Of a stretch of DNA of 64,000 bases, positions 26,295 through 33,822 are shown piece by piece. Position 1 is the first letter of the stretch; every line of letters starts with the position of its first letter. The notes below the pieces were generated by a model. The model was not told the origin of the DNA, ran no database searches, and saw only the letters and a program-made list of their open reading frames with translations. The DNA is from an uncultured Clostridia bacterium (GTDB taxonomy: Bacteria; Bacillota; Clostridia; Christensenellales; CAG-314): the NCBI GenBank assembly GCA_947586855.1, contig CANPXV010000007.1, forward strand, positions 1-64,000, written 5' to 3'. The translations under genes were made by a program, and so were the position numbers.

Positions 26295-26325
26295 AGAAGT
26301 CAACCATTTGCCGTTGACTTCTTTT
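26295..26325 (+). terminator. Duplicate of the trkA terminator
   Basis: Identical stem (AGAAGTCAAC / GTTGACTTCT) and loop, followed by TTTT, 222 bp after the first copy. Confidence 0.85.
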
Positions 26326-26360
26326 CTATTCGGGTTTTGCACTTGAAAAAAATTAACCAT

Positions 26361-26389
26361 AAAAAACATGCACTCGTCAACGACGAGTG
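26361..26389 (-). terminator. rtcB terminator
   Basis: Leftward hairpin CACTCGTC / GACGAGTG with a 3-nt loop, then CATG and TTTTTT. Confidence 0.75.
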
Positions 26390-26443
26390 TTTATCTTGCC
26401 CCAACTCGCCCCGCTGATGTGGTGCATTTTGAGGACATGGGGG

Positions 26444-27640
26444 TCAATTTTTTGCGCTCTCTCCGCTTTTGTAGTTGTAGACGGGCCGCACGGTTTCGGC
26501 AATGTCCACGGTGTCGCCGATGTTGTCCACAATGGACTGCGCACTCTTGTAGGCCATGGGCGATTCGTCCAGCGTGCCCTCGCCCACCGTTGTGGAAAAT
26601 ATCCCCTGCATTGTGCGCCGAAATTCCTCCACACTCAGTTCCTTTTTGGCCCGGGCACGGTTCATGATACGTCCTGCGCCGTGCGGAGCGGAGCAGTTCC
26701 AATCGTCGTTGCCCTTGCCCACGCACAGCAAAGCGCCGTCTCGCATGTTTAGCGGAATGATGACCCGCTCTCCCTTTTGCGCAGACACCGCCCCCTTGCG
26801 CAGTATCATATTGTCCGTATCGACGTAGTTGTGCACGCAATCAAATCTGTCGGTCGCAGTCAGACCGCACCCCCGCAAAATTTCCTGCGCAATGGCACGG
26901 CGATTCAGCTGCGCAAAGCGTTGCACAATGCGCATATCGTGCAGATAGTCCTGCAACAGTTGCCCCTCAAGGTAGGCAAATTGCTCGCTGATTTTTTGTT
27001 GGTTCAGGCGGTGCAGTTGCTGCTCGATCTCGTCGTCTCTGCCCTGCAATTGCAGTTGCAGCGACGTCATCTCGGCACGGGTTTTGCGCATGTAGTCCAT
27101 CGCCGAGCGCTGATACAGCCTGGCCACTTCCAGCCCCAGCCGCCTGCTGCCGCTGTGTATCACCAGCACAAGCGTGCCGTCGTTGCGACGGTCCATTTCC
27201 ACAAAGTGATTGCCGCCGCCCAGCGTGCACATGGATAGCTCCGCCGCCTGCAAATCGATACGTTTGGCGCACACAAGTTTGTCGAGAGCCGCCTCCTTGG
27301 CGCAGCGGTGCACATATCGCCGCAAACCCCGCCCTTGGGGCAGGGCGCTATGCACGGCCTCGTCCAGACGGGCGCAATCCACGTCCTTTTCCGCCAAAAA
27401 CGCCACTTCCATGCCGCAGCCGATATCCGCCCCCACCAAGCTCGGCGCCAATTTGCCGCCGATAGTCATGGCCGTGCCCACTGTGCAGCCGTTGCCTGCG
27501 TGCACGTCGGGCATCAAGCGTATTTTTTGCCCCTCGGCGATGGGGCTGTTCAGCAGCTGAATGATCTGCGAAACCGTCTCGCCGTCCACGATGTCGGTAA
27601 ACACCGTTGCGCTGTTGTATTTTCCTCTGTATTCCTGCAC
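26444..27640 (-). CDS. rtcB: RtcB-type RNA ligase
   Basis: 398 residues. The RtcB active-site motifs are present: MPDVHAGNGCTVGTA, GADIGCGM (metal-binding Cys near residue 75), GGGNHFVE, IHSGSRRLG, and HGAGR (site of the guanylylated His) near the C-terminus. RtcB joins 2',3'-cyclic phosphate or 3'-phosphate RNA ends to 5'-OH ends with GTP and Mn2+. The start is a GTG at 27640, 8 nt after AAGGAGG; an earlier GTG at 27649 overlaps that site. No RtcA, RtcR or archease gene is beside it. It has its own promoter and terminator. Confidence 0.92.
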   Translation of the reverse strand: MQEYRGKYNSATVFTDIVDGETVSQIIQLLNSPIAEGQKIRLMPDVHAGNGCTVGTAMTIGGKLAPSLVGADIGCGMEVAFLAEKDVDCARLDEAVHSALPQGRGLRRYVHRCAKEAALDKLVCAKRIDLQAAELSMCTLGGGNHFVEMDRRNDGTLVLVIHSGSRRLGLEVARLYQRSAMDYMRKTRAEMTSLQLQLQGRDDEIEQQLHRLNQQKISEQFAYLEGQLLQDYLHDMRIVQRFAQLNRRAIAQEILRGCGLTATDRFDCVHNYVDTDNMILRKGAVSAQKGERVIIPLNMRDGALLCVGKGNDDWNCSAPHGAGRIMNRARAKKELSVEEFRRTMQGIFSTTVGEGTLDESPMAYKSAQSIVDNIGDTVDIAETVRPVYNYKSGESAKN

Positions 27641-27682
27641 AGCCCTCACCTCCTTGGATAGATGTCTTGTAGCAGCCTATCA

Positions 27683-27711
27683 ATTATAGCATAAGATATT
27701 CACTTTTGCAA
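27683..27711 (-). promoter_or_regulatory. rtcB promoter
   Basis: Leftward TTGCAA (27711-27706), 17-bp spacer, TATAAT (27688-27683). Confidence 0.8.
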
Positions 27712-27774
27712 CATTTTGACGGCTGTTTTGCCATTTTCGCCGCAAAAAAATTTTGCCGCAGCGCCGCTTGCGCC

Positions 27775-27804
27775 TTGACTTTGCTGTCGGAGATATTATA
27801 TAAT
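27775..27804 (+). promoter_or_regulatory. Promoter of the DUF2974 triplet
   Basis: TTGACT (27775-27780), 18-bp spacer, TATAAT (27799-27804). Confidence 0.75.
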
Positions 27805-27842
27805 TTGTTTATACTCAGATTTTGTAACACGGAGACTAAACA

Positions 27843-28952
27843 ATGAATATTGTACGGTATGTAAGGCAGACCAAGGCCACCTTTGACGAGTTGCCATTCA
27901 ACGAGGTGGACAGCCTCATCCTGTGCGAGCTGTCCTATCTTCAATTCGATCGCTCGGTGTGCGGCCGTCCCGCCAAAACGATGGGGCAGTTGTGCCAAAA
28001 CATCGACGCCCTTGTTGCGGACACCCTTTTGCCCAAGGACAACGTCAAGCTGCTCAAAGAGGTGGCCACCAGCCCCCGATTTGCGCCCGTCAAGGTGGGA
28101 TATTTCCGTCAGTGCAACAGCGCACGCAGGGAGATCCGCTTTGCCGCAATGACATTTGAGCTGACCGAAAATCTCCATTATATCGCATACCGTGGCACGG
28201 ATATCACACTGCTGGGCTGGAAGGAAGATTTCAACATGGCGCTGCTCAAAACCATACCCTCGCAAAGGTTGGCGCTCAACTATTTGCAAAAGTTTGCGCC
28301 GTTGTTGCAGGGCAGGCTGCTGATGGGCGGCCACAGCAAGGGCGGCAATCTGGTGGTATATGCGGCGGTGTACGCCCCCGACGAGTTGCGCAACCGTATC
28401 GATGGCGTCTACGACCACGACGGCCCGGGCTTCAAGCAGGACATCTTTGGCGACCCGCGCTACTTGCAGTTGCAGCCCCGCATACACAAAACTGTGCCGC
28501 ACGACTCCATCATAGGCATGCTGCTAAACACCATGCAGCAATATGAGGTGGTGGAGAGCGACAGCATATCCGTCATGCAGCACAACCCATTCAGTTGGGT
28601 GATCACCGAGCAAAACGCCTTCAAAAAACTGCCCCAAACGGCACGCACGTCGCAGGCCACCGAGCTTGCGCTCACCTCATGGATAGCAAGCCTCGATCGA
28701 CCCACCACCAAAAAGCTGGTGGACGCACTGTTCACGGTGGTGTACGGCAGCGGCGCAACAACCGTGCCGCAGCTGACCGACCATGTGTTGGTGCACCTGC
28801 ACAAGATGAAGCAAGCATTCCACACGCTGGACGAGGACAGCCGCAATCTGTTGCTTGGCAACGGCAAGGAGCTCATCAAGCTGTGGTTCGACTCTATGCG
28901 GCACGTCCGCAAGGGCGCCCAACCTGCGCTTTCTCCCGATACAACGTTATGA
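27843..28952 (+). CDS. DUF2974 (Mbeg1-like) alpha/beta-hydrolase, paralogue 1
   Basis: 369 residues. It starts MNIVRYVRQTKATFDELPF, then has HYIAYRGTDITLLGWKEDF, the oxyanion and strand region common to DUF2974 hydrolases. The nucleophile elbow is GGHSKGGNL with Ser165, followed by YDHDGPGFKQDIF. This is a cytoplasmic lipase/esterase-like fold with no signal peptide; substrate unknown. GGAG lies 8 nt before the ATG. The stop overlaps the start of paralogue 2 by 4 bp, so the genes form one operon. Confidence 0.87.
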   Translation: MNIVRYVRQTKATFDELPFNEVDSLILCELSYLQFDRSVCGRPAKTMGQLCQNIDALVADTLLPKDNVKLLKEVATSPRFAPVKVGYFRQCNSARREIRFAAMTFELTENLHYIAYRGTDITLLGWKEDFNMALLKTIPSQRLALNYLQKFAPLLQGRLLMGGHSKGGNLVVYAAVYAPDELRNRIDGVYDHDGPGFKQDIFGDPRYLQLQPRIHKTVPHDSIIGMLLNTMQQYEVVESDSISVMQHNPFSWVITEQNAFKKLPQTARTSQATELALTSWIASLDRPTTKKLVDALFTVVYGSGATTVPQLTDHVLVHLHKMKQAFHTLDEDSRNLLLGNGKELIKLWFDSMRHVRKGAQPALSPDTTL

Positions 28953-30049
28953 ACATCATCGGATACGTCAGAAAAAACACAGCCGATTTCGGGCAGGCGC
29001 CCCTCAACGAGGTGGACAGCCTCGTCTTTGCGGAGTTGGCCTATATGTCCTTTGCAAGGGCGCAGTGTTCCCTGCCCAACAAGACTCTTGGCGAACTTTG
29101 CCAAGACATCGACAAGCTGCTTGCGGGCACCCTTTCGGTGTTGCACAAGCACAATGTGCAGTTGTTGAAGGCCATATCCGCCAGTCCCCGATTTGCGCCC
29201 GTCAAGGTGGGTTTTTTTCGCCAACGCAACTGCGACGCCAAGGAGCAACGCTTTGCCGCCGTCACCTTTATGCTGTGCGACGGTGCCTACCACATAGCCT
29301 TTCGGGGCACGGGCGTTTCGCTGGTTGGCTGGCGAGAGAACCTCAAAATGTCCCTTTTGGACGTGATCCCCACCCAGCGCATAGCCCTCGCCTATCTGGA
29401 AGAGGTGCTGTCTCGTTTGGAGGGCAGTTTTACTGTGGGCGGCCTCAGCAAGGGCGGCAATTTGTCGGTGTTTTCCGCCACGTTTGCCCGCAGCGATTTG
29501 CAGCAGCGCATCGCCGCCGTCTACAACCACGACGGCCCGGGGTTCAACTTCAACATTTTCGAGGACGAACGCTACCAACGCATAGCCCAACGTGTGCGCA
29601 AAACGGTGCCGCACGACTCCATTGTGGGCATGCTGCTCACGGCGTCGCAGGTCTACGAGGTTGTGGATAGCACCAACCTGTCGATAGCCCAGCACGACCC
29701 GTTCAGTTGGGTAGTCAGGGATATGACGTCCTTCAAAAAACTGCCCAAAACAACCCACGGCTCCCGTGCCACCGACACGGCGCTTTCCGAGTGGATTGCG
29801 TCCATGGATATGCCCACCCGCCGACGGTTTGTCAACGCCGTTTTTGCCATTGTGCACGGCAGCGGCGCAACGGAAGTGGGAGATTTTCTCTACCGTCCCC
29901 TGCAAAAGATTCGCCTCATGCGCAAGGCCTTCGACGCCCTGCCCGACGGCGACAAGCAGCTCATTTCCCACGGCGGCAAGCAACTGCTGTCCCGATGGTT
30001 CGGTGAGATTTTTGCCTTTGCCCGCAGGCGTGCTCCCCACAGGGAGTGA
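28949..30049 (+). CDS. DUF2974 (Mbeg1-like) alpha/beta-hydrolase, paralogue 2
   Basis: 366 residues, colinear with its neighbours throughout (MNIIGYVRKNTADFGQAPL; HIAFRGTGVSLVGWRENL; YNHDGPGFNFNIF). The nucleophile elbow reads GGLSKGGNL, keeping GxSxG but losing the His present in both other copies. The start ATG overlaps the preceding stop. Paralogues 1 and 2 share long stretches (for example ASPRFAPVKVGFFRQ), so duplication is probably not ancient. Function unknown. Confidence 0.85.
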   Translation: MNIIGYVRKNTADFGQAPLNEVDSLVFAELAYMSFARAQCSLPNKTLGELCQDIDKLLAGTLSVLHKHNVQLLKAISASPRFAPVKVGFFRQRNCDAKEQRFAAVTFMLCDGAYHIAFRGTGVSLVGWRENLKMSLLDVIPTQRIALAYLEEVLSRLEGSFTVGGLSKGGNLSVFSATFARSDLQQRIAAVYNHDGPGFNFNIFEDERYQRIAQRVRKTVPHDSIVGMLLTASQVYEVVDSTNLSIAQHDPFSWVVRDMTSFKKLPKTTHGSRATDTALSEWIASMDMPTRRRFVNAVFAIVHGSGATEVGDFLYRPLQKIRLMRKAFDALPDGDKQLISHGGKQLLSRWFGEIFAFARRRAPHRE

Positions 30050-30064
30050 CGGGCGCCACGCACC

Positions 30065-31150
30065 ATGAACCTCACAAGTTATGTCAAAACTCACAAGCAA
30101 ACCTTTGCGCAGTCCCCTCTTTGTCAGGCGGATAGTCTTGTGTTTTGTCAGCTTGCCTATCTCAATTTTCCCCGCAAGTTTTGCGGCGCCCCCAAACGCA
30201 CGTTATCACGGCTTGTGGAGGCAAATGGTCTTGCCGAGGGCACATTCTACGTCAAATCCAACAACAAGTTGATAGCGGCAGTGGCGGCCAGCCCCCGTTT
30301 CGGCGATGTCAGGGTGGGCTTCTTTCGTCAGCGCAACAGCGACAAGCGAGTGGTGCGCTTTGCCGCCGTCACCTTTTTGCTGCCCGACGACAGCGTCTAT
30401 GTGGCTTTTCGGGGCACGGATACCACCGTTTTGGGCTGGAAAGAAGATTTTTATATGTCCTTCCTCAAAGTGATACCCTCGCACATTCTGGCGCAAAACT
30501 ATCTGCAAACCGTCGGCAGCACGCTATCCGGCAGGCTGTATGTGGGCGGCCACAGCAAGGGCGGCAACTTGGCGGAGTACTCGGCGTGCATGGCCTCGCC
30601 GCAGATACAGCAGCGCATCGAGATGGTGTTCAACCACGACGGCCCGGGGTTTGTGGACAGCATCTACCACACCGAGCAGTACCTTTGCATTGCCGAGCGT
30701 GTCAACAAAACCATACCGAGAGACTCGATGGTGGGCCTGCTGCTCAACACTCGGCAGGACTATCAAGTGGTGGACAGCACCAGCCTGCTGCTGTTGCAGC
30801 ACAACCCCTTCACCTGGAAAATTTTACAGGACGGCTCCTTCAAGAGGCTGAACGGCCTGTCCTACGTCTCGCAAGTGTTTGACGAAACGCTTACCGAGTG
30901 GATTTTCGGCATGGACCTGCCCGCCCGCCGCAAGCTGGTTGGGTGCATATTTGCCGTGTTGGAGGGCAGCGGCTGTCAAAACGTCACCGACATCGGCAAA
31001 AAATTGGTCAGCTCGGTGCGAGGCATGCACACCGCCTACAAATCGCTGGACGACGACGGCAAAAAACTGATGACGCAGGGCGGCAAAGAGCTGCTTCGCC
31101 TGTGGTTGGGCACGTTTTTTGTCCGCCCCCGCAAACCGCGCAACCTCTGA
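30065..31150 (+). CDS. DUF2974 (Mbeg1-like) alpha/beta-hydrolase, paralogue 3
   Basis: 361 residues. VYVAFRGTDTTVLGWKEDF, GGHSKGGNLAEYSA (nucleophile elbow) and FNHDGPGFVDSIY place it with the two genes before it. It is the most divergent at the N-terminus (MNLTSYVKTHKQTFAQ). It lies 15 bp after paralogue 2 with no clear ribosome site. Three tandem copies of one hydrolase are unusual; shared dosage or different substrates are both possible. Confidence 0.85.
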   Translation: MNLTSYVKTHKQTFAQSPLCQADSLVFCQLAYLNFPRKFCGAPKRTLSRLVEANGLAEGTFYVKSNNKLIAAVAASPRFGDVRVGFFRQRNSDKRVVRFAAVTFLLPDDSVYVAFRGTDTTVLGWKEDFYMSFLKVIPSHILAQNYLQTVGSTLSGRLYVGGHSKGGNLAEYSACMASPQIQQRIEMVFNHDGPGFVDSIYHTEQYLCIAERVNKTIPRDSMVGLLLNTRQDYQVVDSTSLLLLQHNPFTWKILQDGSFKRLNGLSYVSQVFDETLTEWIFGMDLPARRKLVGCIFAVLEGSGCQNVTDIGKKLVSSVRGMHTAYKSLDDDGKKLMTQGGKELLRLWLGTFFVRPRKPRNL

Positions 31151-31220
31151 TCCCTCGCCGCCCCCTCTTTTCTTCTCTTTCCCTTTTCTTTTATCGCTCG
31201 CTCCATCTCTACAAGCCAAG

Positions 31221-31620
31221 CAGCAGTGTAAGACGTCCAACAAAAAAACGGTAACATAAATCTGCTGTCCTCAGTGGTGGATCCAAACGCTTTTCGTCAA
31301 CATCAAGGCAGCACAGCAATCATACGCCTACCCCAAACGCCCCTATGCTCCTCACTTTTTTTTCTTTTCTCCTCTCTCCTCTTATTTCTTTTTTCTTCTC
31401 CCTCTCCCTCTTCTCTTTTTTCTTCTTTTCTCTCCCTTTTCTTTTTTATATCTCCTCTCATTTTTTCTTTTCTCTTTTCCACTCGCCCCAACCCCACAAT
31501 CCAAGAGGAAGTGCAAGACGTTCAACAAAAAATCGGTAACATAAATTGCCTGTCCTTAGTGGTGGAGCTAAACGCTTTTCGTCAACATCAAGGCAGCACG
31601 GCGCTCATACAACCCACCCC
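31221..31620 (+). repeat. Two-copy ~115-bp module, period about 286 bp
   Basis: GTAAGACGTCCAACAAAAAA ... CGGTAACATAAAT ... AGTGGTGGATCCAAACGCTT ... CGTCAACATCAAGGCAGCAC (31228-31316) reappears as GCAAGACGTTCAACAAAAAA ... GTAACATAAAT ... AGTGGTGGAGCTAAACGCTT ... CGTCAACATCAAGGCAGCAC (31514-31602). Both are followed by CCCCAAACGCCCC-like sequence and a C/T tract. TGCTG/CAGCA and GCC/GGC pairings suggest RNA structure. Confidence 0.8.
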
Positions 31621-32004
31621 AACGCCCCCACGTCCCTCACTCTTTTTCTTTCTTTTCTTCTCTCTCCTCTTATTTCTTCTCTCTTTCCTTTCTTTTTTAT
31701 CTTTCTTCTCCTCCCTCACCCTCATCTTCCCTCTTCTCACTCCTTTTCTTCCCTTTCTTCTCTTCCCTTTCTTCTCTTTCTTTTCTTCTCTCCCCTCTTT
31801 TTTTCTTTATCTTTCTTCTCTTCCCTCTCTTTTTTTCCTCAATCCTCAATCACCCTCTCTTTTCTTCCTCTTCTCTCTTCTTTTTTCTCACTCTTTTTTC
31901 TTCTTTTTCTCTCCCCTCTCCTCTCCCCTCTCCCTTCCCTTTTTCGACGAAAAGCGGCGCAAGTGCGGCGCACAATTTCCAAAAATACAAAATTTCGGAA
32001 AATT

Positions 32005-32051
32005 TTCGACAAAAAAACCAAAAAATACAAGATTTTACAAAATTTTCGACG
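32005..32051 (+). promoter_or_regulatory. Candidate Spo0A boxes upstream of spo0A
   Basis: TTCGACA at 32005-32011 is the exact reverse complement of the Bacillus 0A box TGTCGAA. TTCGACG occurs at 32045-32051, exactly 40 bp on, and again at 31943-31949. A TACAAT lies just downstream (about 32064-32069) without a good sigmaA -35. Consistent with autoregulation. Confidence 0.45.
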
Positions 32052-32100
32052 TACTTAAATGTGCTACAATGTAGTCACCAACAAAAAGGAGCTATTGTCA

Positions 32101-32829
32101 GTGATTACAATTGGTTTGATAGGTCAATCGGGCCTCAAAGAAAGATTGCAGGAAAACGAAGATTTCGAGGTGCTTTTCGACGTGGAAGGCAAGGACGCCC
32201 GCCGCTGCTTGGACGAGCACATCCCCGATGTGGTGGTGACGGAACTGATGATGAACGGCGAGGACGGCTACGCCCTTTTGGAGAAGTACCGAGACGCCCG
32301 CTTTATTGTAGCGTCCGAGCTTAAAAGCGAGGTTTTCGTCATCAAAGCGCTGGAATTGGGCGCCAAGTACTACCTTGTCAAGCCGATAGAGTACAACGTG
32401 TTAGAGCAGCGTATCCTCAACGTCTACGAGGGCGACCGTCTGGGCGGCAAAGTGGTGCGCAAAAAGACCGTCTCGGAAAAAACTCTGGACGAGCGTATCA
32501 GCAGCATATTTGTCAGCGTGGGGATACCTGCGCACATCAAGGGCTACCAATTTTTGCGAGAGGGCATCAAGTTGGCGGTGGACGACCCACCCATCATCAA
32601 TGCGATAACCAAAACACTCTACCCGTCCATTGCCAAGCGCTTTGATACCACGCCCAGCAAGGTGGAGAGGGCCATTCGCCACGCCATCGAGGTGGCCTGG
32701 AACAGGGGCAAGATCGAAAACATCAACAGTGTGTTCGGCGTCAAGGTCTACAATGCGTCGGAAAAGCCCACCAACGGCGAGTTTATCGCCCTGCTTGCCG
32801 ACAAAATGCTGTTGGAGTGCGCCTACTGA
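32101..32829 (+). CDS. spo0A: Spo0A-like sporulation regulator with degenerate receiver
   Basis: 242 residues from a GTG at 32101, chosen because AAAGGAG lies 8-9 nt upstream. The C-terminal half (128-242) is unmistakably Spo0A: VGIPAHIKGYQFLREGI, LYPSIAKRFDTTPSKVERAI (recognition helix) and RHAIEVAWNRGKIE. The N-terminal receiver keeps its length and the switch Lys94 (YYLVKP). The Asp-Asp pocket of IADDN-type receivers is replaced (IGLIGQSG). The phospho-acceptor position is Glu48 (VVVTELMM against VLVLDIIMP in Bacillus). It may therefore be phosphate-independent. spo0A normally sits beside spoIVB; here it stands alone behind a long repeat-filled gap. Confidence 0.92.
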   Translation: MITIGLIGQSGLKERLQENEDFEVLFDVEGKDARRCLDEHIPDVVVTELMMNGEDGYALLEKYRDARFIVASELKSEVFVIKALELGAKYYLVKPIEYNVLEQRILNVYEGDRLGGKVVRKKTVSEKTLDERISSIFVSVGIPAHIKGYQFLREGIKLAVDDPPIINAITKTLYPSIAKRFDTTPSKVERAIRHAIEVAWNRGKIENINSVFGVKVYNASEKPTNGEFIALLADKMLLECAY

Positions 32830-32892
32830 TCCCCCAAAAATCGCCACACGGGGCACAAAAATGAATTAAAAATAAAAAATTCCCAAAATGTG

Positions 32893-32921
32893 TTGCTATT
32901 CTTTTTCCGTTATGTTATAAT
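32893..32921 (+). promoter_or_regulatory. tetR promoter
   Basis: TTGCTA (32893-32898), 17-bp spacer, TATAAT (32916-32921). Confidence 0.75.
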
Positions 32922-32983
32922 CATTCTACTTGATGCGATGGTCGCACCAAAAGGACAACTAATGGCATTTACGGAGAGGGTTT

Positions 32984-33574
32984 ATGCAGTACTTGAAGAA
33001 GGAAATCAGGGAAAAGATTTTAGCGTCTGCCGTGCAGGAATTCAAAGAGCAAGGTTTTGCCGATGCCTCCATCAGGAACATAGCCAACAATGCCGAAATT
33101 TCACTTGGTAACGTCTACCGATACTACGCCAACAAAGAGGCGCTTTATTTTGCCGTGGTAAACCCCTTTATGGAGAGCGTCCGCCAATTTATCGGCAACG
33201 ATTTTCCCTTTGAGGAGAAGTCCATGAAGGAGATTTCCGAGATGGTGATAGAGTTCATCACCACCTACCACGACGAGCTGCTTATCATCCAAAAGGGCAA
33301 CACTGTCCACTACGATACCTTTGTCAACTATATTATCGAGGTCATCGCCGGCCAGATCCGCCAGATGGTGCGCAGCGTTTTCCCCGAGATTGGCGCCAAG
33401 ATCGAAAATCCCGATTTTTACCCCGCCATTGCAGAGGGCTTTTTGACCAGCTTTTTCAAGATCCTCAAAAACGGCGACCCCACCGAAGTGTTGGAGCGCA
33501 AGGCGAGAGAGCTGATGACCTTCTATTTCGGCCACATGAAGGACCGTTTCCGTCACTTCGATCTGGCCGAGTGA
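32984..33574 (+). CDS. TetR/AcrR-family regulator
   Basis: 196 residues. The N-terminal helix-turn-helix is typical: ILASAVQEFKEQGFADASIR, NIANNAEISLGNVYRYYANK and EALYFAVV. The ligand-binding half is divergent, as usual. GGAGAGG precedes the ATG. TetR proteins usually repress a neighbouring transporter or enzyme. Here the gene sits between spo0A and rarA with an ABC exporter 1.6 kb on, so that exporter is a possible but unproven target. Confidence 0.9.
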   Translation: MQYLKKEIREKILASAVQEFKEQGFADASIRNIANNAEISLGNVYRYYANKEALYFAVVNPFMESVRQFIGNDFPFEEKSMKEISEMVIEFITTYHDELLIIQKGNTVHYDTFVNYIIEVIAGQIRQMVRSVFPEIGAKIENPDFYPAIAEGFLTSFFKILKNGDPTEVLERKARELMTFYFGHMKDRFRHFDLAE

Positions 33575-33627
33575 CCCCAACCAAGGCTTGCAAGGTGCCT
33601 TTCGACCCACTTCGGTCGATTGCCGCA

Positions 33628-33705
33628 CCTTTTTTTCTTATATTTTTTCTCTTCTTTTTTTCTCTTCTCTTATTTTCTTCTCCCCATCTTTTTTCCCTCG
33701 GGGGT
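33628..33705 (+). repeat. Polypyrimidine tract before rarA
   Basis: Almost continuous C/T on the + strand between tetR and the rarA promoter. Confidence 0.65.
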
Positions 33706-33787
33706 GGTGGGGATTTGGTTCTGGCGCAGCGTGCGGTGACGGCAATTTTCCCTCGACGGCTTTGTATATAGTTACTCTAAATTATAC

Positions 33788-33816
33788 TTGTCAATTTATT
33801 GAAAGTTTGCTACAAT
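33788..33816 (+). promoter_or_regulatory. rarA promoter, apparently leaderless
   Basis: TTGTCA (33788-33793), 17-bp spacer, TACAAT (33811-33816). The expected start is about 7 nt downstream, at or next to the ATG at 33823. Confidence 0.75.
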
Positions 33817-33822
33817 AGTATC

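Larger units (their letters stand above)
26051..26443. other. trkA-rtcB convergent intergenic region
   Basis: Two near-identical rightward terminators (26073-26103 and 26295-26325) flank ~190 bp that ends in an A-rich tract (26213-26290). The leftward rtcB terminator follows (26361-26389). A 13-codon frame (ATG at about 26173) is too short to call. Confidence 0.7.
31151..32100. other. Repeat- and pyrimidine-rich leader region of spo0A
   Basis: Two copies of a ~115-bp module (from about 31221 and 31507) alternate with C/T tracts (31150-31200, 31340-31490, 31620-31945). The last 130 bp are AT-rich with Spo0A-box-like TTCGAC motifs. No gene supported; frames here translate only Ser/Phe/Leu repeats. 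Confidence 0.75.

Noticed and set aside
31274-32074. 266-residue Ser/Phe/Leu-rich open frame, and similar frames at 22083-22417 and 31546-32058
   Set aside because: They are translations of C/T tracts; stop codons are rare there by composition alone, and no family or ribosome site supports them.
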